Source: Alphaproteobacteria bacterium
GTDB lineage: Bacteria; Pseudomonadota; Alphaproteobacteria; JAAEOK01
Direction: 5' to 3'
DNA: 64,000 bases
Assembly (NCBI GenBank): GCA_024244705.1
Contig: JAAEOK010000073.1
Coordinates: 124,001 to 188,000, forward strand
Shown: one piece after another, positions 28,301-36,910 of the stretch
How the letters are laid out: each line of letters begins with the position of its first letter
Position numbering within the stretch: the first letter of the stretch is position 1
The notes under the pieces: generated by a model
Told to the model about the DNA's origin: nothing
Databases searched by the model: none
What the model saw: the letters and a program-made list of their open reading frames with translations, nothing else
Position numbers and translations under genes: made by a program

Positions 28301-28533
28301 GGTTTGCCGAGACCGATTACCGCCACGGCGAGTTCAAGGATTTCATCGTCACCCAACGACAGTCCTACATCGATGAATTCGACAAGATCGAGGACGACCT
28401 CAAGGCGATGGTGCGGGCCGGCACCGTCTTCAAGCCGGGCGCCCTCCCCGACCCCGCGGCGCGGGCCAACGCCTACCGCAAGACGGTGCGCGCCTATGGT
28501 CGGTCGCTACGAAAACGGGGGAACGCGCCATGA
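25312..28533 (+). CDS. eCIS cargo 3: DUF4157 protein with C-terminal lethal-factor-like zincin
   Basis: 1073 residues, the largest cargo. Residues 60-165 are an acidic linker (EEDEEEEQEVEAA, KEEEDEEDG). DUF4157 is about 175-265 with FDFSHVRIHTDQESGAVARK and H257-ELTH-VVQQ. The shared module is about 300-385 (AAQLLDNLLTGATLDEDEKSG). After a long coiled region, a second zincin begins near residue 570: AYGRQWSEGDLQKIDELLAK, TTAH-ELGH-FAHFAD (H644, H648) and a distal Glu E745 in DPQDDFAESFETYLLHPEDL. That spacing and the FAESF motif fit the anthrax-lethal-factor-like (ATLF) metallopeptidase group. The remaining 300 residues are charged helices. It overlaps the next gene. Confidence 0.85.
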   Translation: MKFLRQLRASDPEWLSATATRTSRFAAPDRHVGGASAVRPGAEAFDRADGRSIATIPIQAKLTVGRSGDPYEIEAERVADRITDSPESVPEDDSPIESIRRPAIQRAETPEEDEEEEQEVEAAPDEAQPVAESSAPPEAPETATDPSVPADKEEEDEEDGALQADGYRGAAGDLDPDLDRRVAGIRGGGRPLPGAVRQSLEPRFGFDFSHVRIHTDQESGAVARKLGARAFTVGRDIVFGPSTYAPHSRDGRHLLAHELTHVVQQSAGTDGSANSDVVRRAPTVEADPAVGALKTAVEGDDNDVRALIDGDFWSGVTLRPAEAAQLLDNLLTGATLDEDEKSGLKVLGKAKDQSVLDGTLLELDARGRFRKLLDDYHGAEYHTLLELLSRSIDGLPVKAIYLDAFIAMWWVRKHEEQAIVVLLERTSGSDLAALLAAEDRQAELRSAIDADDLSQRFETIASQVNVTVFGDISGKLRKIFEITARPSTGSKTQAGKVLSEDDINQILAAAAADLASELQDYKDELAAAIAANEHDKVTKINRHFEARIAKLLNSKRRELKYELRWDVEFNRGLDDAYGRQWSEGDLQKIDELLAKIPPEILYANPDFKGFRREKTHPKHGGFSSESTGFVTLSGGTPKLSTTAHELGHFAHFADAQMFDDFQRISAWQPFTKQNFRMFIADEKTRKRILRKLDRHRKNEERDKTVTEGNFIYRYDRYGGNYYRYRADAKFITDYAKTDPQDDFAESFETYLLHPEDLEKAAPKKYAFMHKRVFVQFWLEQQAKVIVKRFDAKKKERIDALSDRGLGRWLDKNHLHPLKQELEQELDDLKTEKVDAADLGLLTKPVPLKGSTESATLGQRFFTRLDRLMDLAEEVKKRHHKFAADADALRNSVAGPNDLALFVIVLDLKSHSIEETRKAFDGAAAKLKAGAVVDPAAWPELDAVVAKLTAALAAAQSYVPYFEKFLTIQDDWNFEEDLLTRPGGKDELDPMAVKELGRFAETDYRHGEFKDFIVTQRQSYIDEFDKIEDDLKAMVRAGTVFKPGALPDPAARANAYRKTVRAYGRSLRKRGNAP

Positions 28534-29192
28534 CCACGTTCCCCGGATCGCCGCGACTCGTCAAAGGCGGCATCGCGCTGATCGATCCGACCACTGCCGC
28601 GGTCGAACGGATCATCGGGCTTCAATACAACCCCGAGACGCTGACCCGCAGCCTGCAGATCCAGGACATTCAAGGCAGCGGCGGCGGCGACCGTTCCCAG
28701 GCCCTGAGGCTCAAGGGCCCACCGGTCGAAACCATCAACCTCGAGGCGGAAATCGACGCCGCCGACCAGCTCGAATTCCCCGACAGCAATCCGGACACAG
28801 TCGCGCTCGGCATCCATCCGCAATTGGCCGCACTGGAGACATTGGTCTACCCGACCAGCGACCAGCTCCAGTCCAACAACGCCCTCGCCGAGTCGGGCAC
28901 GCTCGAGATCGCGCCAATGGAAACCCCGCTCAGCCTGTTCGTATGGAGCAAGACCCGAATCCTGCCGGTACGGCTGACCGACTTCAGCGTCACCGAGGAG
29001 GCTTTCGATCCGATGCTCAATCCGATCCGCGCCAAGGTCAGTCTCGGCATGCGGGTGCTCAGCATCGACGACCTCGGTTTCGCCCACAAGGGCGGCAGCC
29101 TGTTCATGAGTTATCTGCAGCAGAAGGAGAGCCTCGCCAAGAAGGGCAAGGGCGTCTCGCTGTCGACTCTCGGGATAGGAGCGATCTCATGA
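28530..29192 (+). CDS. eCIS baseplate protein, Pvc7/gp53-like (part 1)
   Basis: 220 residues. GLQYNPETLTRSLQIQDIQG near the start and LSLFVWSKTRILPVRLTDFSVTEEAFDPMLNPIRAKVSLGMRVL near the end are the marks of the CIS tube-initiator/tail-tip family found upstream of the LysM-type protein. It connects the tube to the hub. It overlaps cargo 3 and the next small gene by ATGA. Confidence 0.82.
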   Translation: MTTFPGSPRLVKGGIALIDPTTAAVERIIGLQYNPETLTRSLQIQDIQGSGGGDRSQALRLKGPPVETINLEAEIDAADQLEFPDSNPDTVALGIHPQLAALETLVYPTSDQLQSNNALAESGTLEIAPMETPLSLFVWSKTRILPVRLTDFSVTEEAFDPMLNPIRAKVSLGMRVLSIDDLGFAHKGGSLFMSYLQQKESLAKKGKGVSLSTLGIGAIS

Positions 29193-29551
29193 CCGATGCC
29201 TTGCAAGAGCTGTTTTCGCCGGCCGCCCTGGCACCCGAGCGATTCCCCGCGACCAGCCGCTATCACGGCATCGAGGCGGCGACGATCGAGGACGCCGACG
29301 GCAACAAGACCGTCTATCTGCGCCGGCGTTTCGTGCCGCCGGCGGAGCGGTTCGCGCTGCTCCAACTGCACAGCGTGGTCGGCGGCGACCGGCTCGACAA
29401 TCTCGCCGCGCTCTATCTGGGCGACCCCGAGCAATTCTGGCAGCTGTGCGATGCCAACGGCGCGATCCGGCCCAATGAACTCATCGAAGCCATCGGCCGC
29501 CGGCTCCGCATAACCTTGCCCGAGGGCATACCGGGGGCGCCGAATGAATAA
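29189..29551 (+). CDS. LysM/gp53-like baseplate wedge protein
   Basis: 120 residues. RFALLQLHSVVGGDRLDNLA followed by ALYLGDPEQFWQLCDANGAI and the hydrophobic ending LRITLPEG form a LysM-like fold typical of gp53/Pvc7-type proteins, which help bind the wedge to the hub. In Pvc7 the LysM part is fused to the preceding protein; here the two are separate overlapping genes. Confidence 0.8.
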   Translation: MTDALQELFSPAALAPERFPATSRYHGIEAATIEDADGNKTVYLRRRFVPPAERFALLQLHSVVGGDRLDNLAALYLGDPEQFWQLCDANGAIRPNELIEAIGRRLRITLPEGIPGAPNE

Positions 29552-30671
29552 GGGCCTCTATCTGTCGCTGTTGATCGGGCCGGCCATCCCGGTGGCGGTC
29601 TCGCGGGAGGTGTTGGATGCGCTGACCGCGGTCAAGGTGACGACATCGACCGAGGGCCCAAGCGTGTTCCAGCTCACCTTCGAGCTCAGTACCCGGTCGC
29701 CCCTGCACACCCTGTTCCTGCTTTCCGGCGGGGCGCCGATACCGCTCATTCGCGTGGTCCTGGTGGCCACCCTCAACGGCAGCGCCGAGGTCCTGATCGA
29801 CGGCGTCATGACCAATCACGAGATCGGCGGCGGCGACGCCAGCGGCAAGACCACCTTGACCGTGACCGGCGAGGATCTGAGCCGGGTGATGGACTACATC
29901 GATTTCAGCGGCATCCCCTACCCGGCGATGCCGGCGGAGGCGCGCGTCCTGTTGATCCTGGCCAAATACGCGTTCCTCGGCGTCGTACCGATGGTCATCC
30001 CGAGCATTCTCATCGACATTCCGATCCCCACCGATCGCATCCCCCGGCAGCAGGGCAAGGACCTCGCCTATATCAAGGCGCTGGCCGACGAGGTCGGCTA
30101 CGTCTTCTACGTCGACGCCGGGCCGGAGCCGGGCATGAGCGTTGCCTATTGGGGGCCCGCCATCAAGGTCGGCAAGCCGCAGCCGGCGCTCAACGTCGAC
30201 ATGGATGCCCACGCCAACGTCGAATCGATCAGTTTCAACTTCGACAGCGAATCGAAAGCCCTGCCGGTCCTGTTCATCCAGAATCAGGAAACCAAGGTAC
30301 CGATTCCGATACCGATTCCGGATATCACGCCGCTCAACCCACCGCTCGGCGCGGTGCCGCCGATCCCAAAGCAGATCGAACCGATCACCGGAACCGCCAA
30401 GCTGGGCCCGATCCGGGCGGCGGCGATCGGTCTCGCCAAGGCGGCCAAGTCGAGCGACGCAGCATCGGCCACCGGCAGCCTCGACGTCTTGCGCTATGGC
30501 CGCGTGCTCAAGGCGCGAAAGCTGGTCGGCCTGCGCGGTGCCGGGGCGGCGTTCGACGGCCTCTATTACGTCTCGAGCGTCACCCACAAGATCGAACGCG
30601 GCGACTACAAACAGGACTTTACGCTGACCCGGAACGGCCTGATCTCGACCCTGGACAAGGTGCCGGCATGA
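29544..30671 (+). CDS. gpD-like baseplate hub protein (phage late control D family)
   Basis: 375 residues. The N-terminal beta-barrel (LSLLIGPAIPVAVSREVLDA, VKVTTSTEGPSVFQLTFEL) and VLIDGVMTNHEI, then TVTGEDLSRVMD, match the gp27/gpD/VgrG-N hub fold. DLAYIKALADEVGYVFYVDAGP is the usual second barrel. It forms the trimeric hub on which the spike sits. The C-terminal YVSSVTHKIERGDYKQDFTLTR ending is also typical. In Afp/PVC this is gene 8. Confidence 0.9.
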   Translation: MNKGLYLSLLIGPAIPVAVSREVLDALTAVKVTTSTEGPSVFQLTFELSTRSPLHTLFLLSGGAPIPLIRVVLVATLNGSAEVLIDGVMTNHEIGGGDASGKTTLTVTGEDLSRVMDYIDFSGIPYPAMPAEARVLLILAKYAFLGVVPMVIPSILIDIPIPTDRIPRQQGKDLAYIKALADEVGYVFYVDAGPEPGMSVAYWGPAIKVGKPQPALNVDMDAHANVESISFNFDSESKALPVLFIQNQETKVPIPIPIPDITPLNPPLGAVPPIPKQIEPITGTAKLGPIRAAAIGLAKAAKSSDAASATGSLDVLRYGRVLKARKLVGLRGAGAAFDGLYYVSSVTHKIERGDYKQDFTLTRNGLISTLDKVPA

Positions 30672-31183
30672 CCGAACCGCAGAAATTCCTCGGCAAGTAC
30701 CGGGGCACGGTGATCAACAATGTCGACCCGATGCAGATCGGCCGCATCCAGGTCATGGTCCCCGACGTCTCCAACATCATGCTGTCGAGCTGGGCCATGC
30801 CGTGCGCGCCGGTGGCCGGCATCCAGACCGGCATGTTCGCGGTGCCGATGATCGGTGCCGGGGTCTGGGTCGAATTCGAGCAGGGCGACCCCGACTATCC
30901 GGTTTATGTCGGCGGGTTCTGGGGCAGTGCGGCCGAAGTTCCCGGGCTGTCCCGCATGGTGCCACCTGCGGTCCCCGGGCTCACCCTGCAGACCCCGTTG
31001 CTGAACGGCATCGTGGTCAGCGACGTACCCGGCCCGACCGGCGGCATCCAATTGATGACGGCGACCGGCGCGATGATTTCGATCACCGATGTCGGCATCC
31101 GTATTTCCAACGGCCGCGGCGCCGAAATCAATCTCGTCGGCGCCTCGGTGGACATCAACCTGGGAGCCTTGACCGTCCTATGA
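30668..31183 (+). CDS. Central spike protein, gpV/gp5/VgrG-like
   Basis: 171 residues. The N-terminal OB-fold is clear: KYRGTVINNVDPMQIGRIQV, then PDVSNIMLSSWAMPCAP and the GAGVWVEFEQGDPDYPVYVGGFWG motif. After PGLTLQTPLLNGIVVSDVPG comes a short beta-helix needle (ATGAMISITDVGIRISNGRG, ASVDINLG). It pierces the target membrane, tipped by the PAAR-like protein two genes on. No lysozyme or effector domain is fused. Confidence 0.92.
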   Translation: MTEPQKFLGKYRGTVINNVDPMQIGRIQVMVPDVSNIMLSSWAMPCAPVAGIQTGMFAVPMIGAGVWVEFEQGDPDYPVYVGGFWGSAAEVPGLSRMVPPAVPGLTLQTPLLNGIVVSDVPGPTGGIQLMTATGAMISITDVGIRISNGRGAEINLVGASVDINLGALTVL

Positions 31184-31225
31184 ACGCGCTCATCCCGACC
31201 ACAGCCAAAGGAAGGAGGTCCTGAG

Positions 31226-31549
31226 ATGCCGGGCCCGTTGTTGCATGTCGGCGCCACGGTGACCTGTGCCCACGCCGGGCAGGCGACCCCGACCGTCCCC
31301 AATCCGCGGGTGCTGGTCAGCGGCCAGGCGACGGTGACCCGGGCGGCGCCCTATGTGGTCGCCGGCTGCACCCTACCGCCACCGCCGGGCGCCAACGGCC
31401 CCTGCGTGACCGCGCCGTGGGTGACGTCGGCGGTGCGGGTCACGTCGCTCGGCGTGCCGCTCTTGCTGCAGGACAGCCAGGCCATCTGCGCGCCATCGGG
31501 CACGCCCTTGATGGCGGTCGTCGTCCAACCGCGCGTCACCGGGATGTAA
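31226..31549 (+). CDS. PAAR-like spike tip protein
   Basis: 107 residues, Gly/Pro/Val-rich with four cysteines (TVTCAHAG, AGCTLPPP, NGPCVTAP, AICAPSG). It looks like the PAAR-like (DUF4280-type) tip proteins that follow the spike gene in eCIS clusters: GATVTCAHAGQATPTVPNPR and GVPLLLQDSQAICAPSGTPL. The Cys set may coordinate a metal at the needle point. The ribosome site is AAGGAGG. Confidence 0.78.
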   Translation: MPGPLLHVGATVTCAHAGQATPTVPNPRVLVSGQATVTRAAPYVVAGCTLPPPPGANGPCVTAPWVTSAVRVTSLGVPLLLQDSQAICAPSGTPLMAVVVQPRVTGM

Positions 31550-31551
31550 TC

Positions 31552-31920
31552 ATGGCGCAACTCGATTTCCCCTTCCATTTCGACAGCCGTGGGCGCACCG
31601 CACAGACCGGCCGCGACGATCATATCCGCGACATGATCGAGCAGGTGCTGTTCACCACGCCGGGCGAGCGCGTCAATCGGCCGACCTTCGGCAGCGGCCT
31701 TTTGCAACTGGTCTTCGCGCCCAATAGCGACGAGCTGGCATCGACGACCCAGTTTCTGGTCCAGGGCGCATTGCAGGAATGGCTCGGTGACGTCATCACG
31801 GTCGAAGCGGTCGAGGTCGAGGCGGACGATTCCCGGTTGACCGCGCGGATCACCTATGTCGTGCGGCTGAGCGGCGCCCGCGAAGAGGCCGAGTTCGAAA
31901 TCGGCGGAGGCCCGGCATGA
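31552..31920 (+). CDS. gp25-like baseplate wedge protein (GPW/gp25 family)
   Basis: 122 residues. IRDMIEQVLFTTPGERVNRPTFGSGL is the family core, including the invariant PGER motif, and LVQGALQEWLGDVITVEAVE follows. It nucleates sheath assembly on the baseplate, as T4 gp25 and Afp9. It starts two bases after the PAAR-like stop and overlaps the first gpJ-like gene. Confidence 0.93.
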   Translation: MAQLDFPFHFDSRGRTAQTGRDDHIRDMIEQVLFTTPGERVNRPTFGSGLLQLVFAPNSDELASTTQFLVQGALQEWLGDVITVEAVEVEADDSRLTARITYVVRLSGAREEAEFEIGGGPA

Positions 31921-34403
31921 AGTATTTCTGCTGCGATCAACGGCGCCGCACCGAGGTCCGCGGCGGCCCGCTCAACGGGATCGACTTCGTCGAAGTACTG
32001 GACCTCGACGCCTCCGCCGATGGCGATCGTCAGCGCTTTCTCTTCGTCCACCTGATCAACGACCCCGGCGGCGTTGTCTTCACGCCCGACAACGTGCGGA
32101 TCGAAGGCGGCGAACGGGTCACCGGCATCGTCGTCCTCGACGCCGGTTTCGGCGCCGGCGACGAGGCCACCGTTCTGACGATCGAGGTCGACCGGCCCGG
32201 CGATTTCTCGCCCTACCTTGTGCGGCTGGTTCGGGGGCCGACCGACGACCGCCCACCGGTGGATTTCGACCCCATGCTGTCGGCGGTCGAGTTCTCGTTC
32301 AAGGTCGAGTGCCCAAGCGATTTCGATTGCGATCCGCCGTGCGAGTGCCCGCCCGACGAGCGGGACGAGCCAAGAATCGACTACCTGGCCAAGGACTATG
32401 CCAGCTTCCGCCGGCTGATCCTCGACCGCCTCGCCTTGATCGCGCCGGATTGGCGCGAGCGCAACCCGGCGGATCTCGGCATTGCCCTGGTCGAGCTCCT
32501 CGCCCATGTCGGCGACCATCTCAGCTATCATCAGGACGCGGTCGGCACCGAAGCCTATCTCGGCACGGCGCGAAGTCGCATATCGGTTCGCCGCCACGCC
32601 CGCCTGATCGACTATTTCATCAGCGACGGCTCGAACGCGCGAGCCTGGGTCCAAGTGGCGGTCGGCGCCGACGTGACCCAGAACGTGCCGGGAGCGCCGC
32701 CCGCGCTGCCCGGCGGCACCAGGCTGTTTACGCGCCTGCCCGGCCAACCGGCGGCGCTGCCCGACGACCCCAAGGTCTACGGCACCGCCCAGGAGGCGTT
32801 CGAAACACTGCACGACGTGGACGAACTGTTCGCCCTCCACAACGGACTGCCGTTCTACACCTGGTCCGACCGCGAATGCTGTCTACCGCGCGGCGCCACT
32901 TGGGCGACGCTGCGCGGCCACTTTCCGAATCTAAGGGTCGGCGAGGTCTTGATCCTGGAGGAGGTGCGCGGCCCGCTGACCGGCTTGGGCGCCGACGCCG
33001 ATCCCAGCCATCGCCATGCGGTGCGCCTGACCGACGTCATCAACAGCGAGGCGGGCGCGCCGCTGGCCGATCCCCTGACCGGTCAGGAGATCACCGAAAT
33101 ATTCTGGGACCGGGCCGACGCGTTGCCGTTCGCGCTCACCGTTTCGGCGCGCACCGACGAGGAGCACGGCAGCCGTTACATCGATGACGCCGCTTTGGCG
33201 CGCGGCAATATCGTCCTCGCCGACCATGGCCTGACGATTTCGGAAGAGGATTTGGGGCGAGTGCCCGAGTTCGCGCTCTACCTCGCCGATACGCGCTGCG
33301 ACCCGTGCGAGGAATTCGACCGCGACCCGATCCCGCCGCGGTTTCGCCCGCTCCTGAAGGAGGCGCCGGTCACCCATGCGGCGCCGTACGATGCGGCGCG
33401 GCCGGCGGCCGAGGCGATGGCCTGGCCGCTCCGCGATGTGTCGCCCCAAGTGTCGCTGAGGAGCACGCTCGGCGCCGACAGCGCGGTCTGGCAGGCGCGT
33501 CGCGACCTGTTGAGCTCGGCCGCCAATGCCCGGGAATTCGTCGTCGAGATCGAGTCCGACCTGACCGCGCGCCTGAGGCTGGGCGACGACCGGCTTGGTG
33601 CCCGGCCCGAGCCGGGGACCGGTTTCATGGCGACCTACCGGGTCGGCAACGGACGAGCCGGCAATGTCGGCGCCGAGGCGATCGCGCACATCGTGTCGCC
33701 GCATACCGCAATCATCGGTGTTCGCAACCCGCTGCCGGCCCGCGGCGGGGTCGAGCCCGAATCGATCGACGACGTCCGGCAACGCGCACCGAGTGCGTTT
33801 CGCATTCAGGAGCGGGCGGTGACCCCGGCCGACTATGCCGCGGTGACCGAGCGTCACGCCGAGGTTCAAATGGCGGCCGCGACATTTCGCTGGTCCGGCA
33901 GCTGGCACACGGTCTTCCTGACCATCGACCGCTTCGCCGGGCTGGCCGTCGACCAAGACTTCGAAGCCGAGATTCGCAACCACGTCGAGCGCTATCGCAT
34001 GGCCGGGTACGACCTCGAAGTCGACGGGCCGCACTTCGTGCCGCTCGATATCGAAATGGATATCTGCGTCAGCCCCGACTATCTGCGCAGCGATGTAGGG
34101 CGGGAATTGTTGAATGTCCTGGGAAGCCGCGCGCTACCCGACGGACGCGTTGGCCTGTTCCATCCCGACAAATTCGTTTTCGGCGAAACGGTCTATGTCA
34201 GCCCGATCTATGCCGCGGCCCAAGCGGTCGCCGGCGTCGATTCGGTGAAGATCAAGACTTTCCGGCGGCTCGGAACCGAGGATCCGATACCGCTGATCAA
34301 GGGCAAGATTGATATCGATCGCCTCGAAATCGCCCGCCTCGACAACGACCCCAACTTTGCGGAGCACGGACGTTTCCGCTTGAACCTGGCAGGTGGCAAA
34401 TGA
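31917..34403 (+). CDS. Baseplate J/gp6-like wedge protein 1 (Afp11-like)
   Basis: 828 residues. The N-terminal 150 residues include a Cys-rich patch (ECPSDFDCDPPCECPPDERD) of unknown use. IDYLAKDYASFRRLILDRLA and ADLGIALVELLAHVGDHLSYHQDAVGTEAYL mark the putative baseplate assembly family. The C-terminal part (RAVTPADYAAVTERHAEVQM, AAATFRWSGSWHTVFLTIDR) is the gp6/J core. It builds the wedge ring around the hub. Confidence 0.92.
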   Translation: MKYFCCDQRRRTEVRGGPLNGIDFVEVLDLDASADGDRQRFLFVHLINDPGGVVFTPDNVRIEGGERVTGIVVLDAGFGAGDEATVLTIEVDRPGDFSPYLVRLVRGPTDDRPPVDFDPMLSAVEFSFKVECPSDFDCDPPCECPPDERDEPRIDYLAKDYASFRRLILDRLALIAPDWRERNPADLGIALVELLAHVGDHLSYHQDAVGTEAYLGTARSRISVRRHARLIDYFISDGSNARAWVQVAVGADVTQNVPGAPPALPGGTRLFTRLPGQPAALPDDPKVYGTAQEAFETLHDVDELFALHNGLPFYTWSDRECCLPRGATWATLRGHFPNLRVGEVLILEEVRGPLTGLGADADPSHRHAVRLTDVINSEAGAPLADPLTGQEITEIFWDRADALPFALTVSARTDEEHGSRYIDDAALARGNIVLADHGLTISEEDLGRVPEFALYLADTRCDPCEEFDRDPIPPRFRPLLKEAPVTHAAPYDAARPAAEAMAWPLRDVSPQVSLRSTLGADSAVWQARRDLLSSAANAREFVVEIESDLTARLRLGDDRLGARPEPGTGFMATYRVGNGRAGNVGAEAIAHIVSPHTAIIGVRNPLPARGGVEPESIDDVRQRAPSAFRIQERAVTPADYAAVTERHAEVQMAAATFRWSGSWHTVFLTIDRFAGLAVDQDFEAEIRNHVERYRMAGYDLEVDGPHFVPLDIEMDICVSPDYLRSDVGRELLNVLGSRALPDGRVGLFHPDKFVFGETVYVSPIYAAAQAVAGVDSVKIKTFRRLGTEDPIPLIKGKIDIDRLEIARLDNDPNFAEHGRFRLNLAGGK

Positions 34404-36910
34404 ATGGCACCGACATGCCCCTCCGCGGTCTCGATGATTGCGGCTGCGCCGATGGCCTAACGGCGGCGACGCCGGTAGCGATCGAGAACCGCCCCGGCCT
34501 CACCGCAATCGGGTATCGGACGGGCACCCATGCCCGCTTCCTCGACAGCATGGTGGCGCGGCTGTCGGCGTCGGACCTGCCCGCACTCGCCGATCTGCGG
34601 ACGCGCGACGCCGACGATTTTTCGATCGCCCTCCTCGACGGCTGGGCCACGGTCGCCGACGTCCTGACTTTTTACCAGGAGCGGATCGCCAACGAAGGCT
34701 ATCTGCGGACCGCGACCGAACGCCGGTCGCTGCTCGAACTGGCGCGGCTGATCGGCTACGAACTCAGCCCCGGCGTGGCCGCAAACGCGTTCCTCGCCTT
34801 CACCCTGGAAACGACGCCCGGGGCGCCGGAGGAAGTCACGGTCGAAGCGGGAACCAAGGTGCAAAGCACGCCGGGGGCCGATGAAGTGCCGCAGACCTTC
34901 GAGACCACGGAACCGATCTTGGCCCGTGCCCGGTGGAACGCGATCAAGGCCCGCGCCAGCCAACCGCAGACTTTATCGGCGGGTGCATCGGTCATCTGGT
35001 TGGCCGGCCGTGATGGCGGCCTCGCCGTCGGCGGCCGGGTGCTGATCGTCGCGCCGGCCGGCGGCGGCGGGCTCGAGGCCGCGCTGCGCCGCGTCGAGAC
35101 GGTGAGCTTTCCGGATGCCGCCGCCGTATCCGGGGCCGCGGGCCCGGCCGAGATGACCCGCGTTGAGTTGGAGACGAGCAACCAGTCGCCGACGCCGTTG
35201 ACGAGCGGCCAGGCCGGCGCGTTCGCGCTCAGAAATAGGGCGGCGCCGTTCGGCAACAACGCGCCGCTCAGAGTCACCTCGGTCTCCGAAGACGGTGTGG
35301 CGACCTTCGGCGAGTGGAACCTGAGCGGCGAGCACGACGATGAATTGACCCTCGACAATGTCTATGACGGGATTCTGACCGATAGCTGGGTCGTCATCGA
35401 TCGCGAGGATCCGGACAGCGCCGGCGACCGCCGCCATATTTTCTGCACCGCCGAGACCGTGCGGACGCGCTCGCCGGCCAAGTACGGCATGAGCGGCCGG
35501 GCGACGCACCTCGAACTCAGCGCGGATTGGCGGGACGCCAGCGATTCCTCGTTGAGCGTCTTCCGCGAGATGGCGGTCTACGCCCAGGCCGAACAGCTGA
35601 CGCTTGCCGAAGCGCCGATCGTCGGCGCGATAACCGGCAACACGATCGTCCTCGACGGTGTCTACGATGATCTGGGAAAGGGACAGGCCATCGCGATTTC
35701 GGAGGTGGTCGCCGATGATGCGGTCGAGCCGATGCGGGAGATCGCCGTCATCGACGATATCCAGGACGGCGCCCATACCACGCTGACGCTGAATGAGGAT
35801 CTCACGCACACCTATGTGCCCGACGCGGTGGCCATCAATGCCAACGTCGTGCCGGCGACCCATGGCGAGACCGTCAGCGAGATCCTCGGCAGTGGCGATG
35901 CCGGCCGAACCTATCCGCGCTTCGCCTTGCGTCAGACGCCGCTGACCCACGTCACCGCGGCGACGCCGGGCGGCACCGAATCAACGCTCGAGGTGCGGGT
36001 CAACGACGTACGCTGGCACGAAGTACCGACGCTTTTCGGCGCCGGGCCGCAGGACCGCAGCTATGTGACCCGACGGGACGACGACGGCAAGACAAGTGTG
36101 ATCATGGGCGATGGCATCAACGGCGCCCGCCTGCCGACCGGCGACAGCAACGTGGTCGCCCGCTACCGCAAGGGCATCGGCCTCGCTGGGCGGCTCAAGG
36201 CCGGCCAGCTCAACCTACTGATGACCCGGCCGCTCGGCGTCAAGGAGGTGCTGAACCCCGAGGCCACGGACGGCGGCGACGATCCGGAAGCCCGCGAGGA
36301 CGCGCGTCGCAACGCGCCGTTGACGGTGTTGACGCTCGATCGCGCGGTGTCGCTCCAGGATTACGAGGATTTCGCCCGCGCCTACGCCGGGATACGCAAG
36401 TCGCTGGCGACCTGGACCTGGGATGGGCGGGCGCGCGGCGTGTTCCTGACCGTGGCCGGGCCGGACGGCGCAGCAGTCGAGCCCGGCGGCAGCACCCACG
36501 ACGGCTTGTTGGACGCGCTTCGCCTGGCCGGCGACCCTCAGGTGCCGATCCAGATCGCGACTTACCGTCCCGCATTTTTCAAACTCAAGGTCAAGATCAA
36601 GGTCGACCCCGACCATCTCGCCGAAAAGGTTCTGGCCGCGATCGAGGAGGCAATGCGCGCGGCCTTTTCGTTCGATGCCCGTGCGTTCGGTCAGCCGATC
36701 ATGTTGAGCGAAGTCTATGCGGTGATCCAGGCGGTCGCCGGCGTCATCGCCGCCGATATCGACAAACTCTACCGCACCGGCACCTTTTCGAAACTCAACC
36801 ACCGGCTGCTCGCTGATCGGCCGATCGACGACGGCGCCGGCGGTCTGTCGGCGTCCGAACTCTTGACCCTGCATGCCGCGCCGCTCGATCAATTGAGTGA
36901 AATGACATGA
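34400..36910 (+). CDS. Baseplate J/gp6-like wedge protein 2 (Afp12-like)
   Basis: 836 residues, paralogous in layout to the upstream gene. It shows DADDFSIALLDGWATVADVLTFYQERIANEGYL near residue 70, a large variable middle, and the J core DRSYVTRRDDDGKTSVIMGD and VSLQDYEDFARAYAGIRKSL near residues 550-670. The two likely pair as a heterodimer, like T4 gp6/gp7. It overlaps neighbours by ATGA. Confidence 0.9.
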   Translation: MNGTDMPLRGLDDCGCADGLTAATPVAIENRPGLTAIGYRTGTHARFLDSMVARLSASDLPALADLRTRDADDFSIALLDGWATVADVLTFYQERIANEGYLRTATERRSLLELARLIGYELSPGVAANAFLAFTLETTPGAPEEVTVEAGTKVQSTPGADEVPQTFETTEPILARARWNAIKARASQPQTLSAGASVIWLAGRDGGLAVGGRVLIVAPAGGGGLEAALRRVETVSFPDAAAVSGAAGPAEMTRVELETSNQSPTPLTSGQAGAFALRNRAAPFGNNAPLRVTSVSEDGVATFGEWNLSGEHDDELTLDNVYDGILTDSWVVIDREDPDSAGDRRHIFCTAETVRTRSPAKYGMSGRATHLELSADWRDASDSSLSVFREMAVYAQAEQLTLAEAPIVGAITGNTIVLDGVYDDLGKGQAIAISEVVADDAVEPMREIAVIDDIQDGAHTTLTLNEDLTHTYVPDAVAINANVVPATHGETVSEILGSGDAGRTYPRFALRQTPLTHVTAATPGGTESTLEVRVNDVRWHEVPTLFGAGPQDRSYVTRRDDDGKTSVIMGDGINGARLPTGDSNVVARYRKGIGLAGRLKAGQLNLLMTRPLGVKEVLNPEATDGGDDPEAREDARRNAPLTVLTLDRAVSLQDYEDFARAYAGIRKSLATWTWDGRARGVFLTVAGPDGAAVEPGGSTHDGLLDALRLAGDPQVPIQIATYRPAFFKLKVKIKVDPDHLAEKVLAAIEEAMRAAFSFDARAFGQPIMLSEVYAVIQAVAGVIAADIDKLYRTGTFSKLNHRLLADRPIDDGAGGLSASELLTLHAAPLDQLSEMT

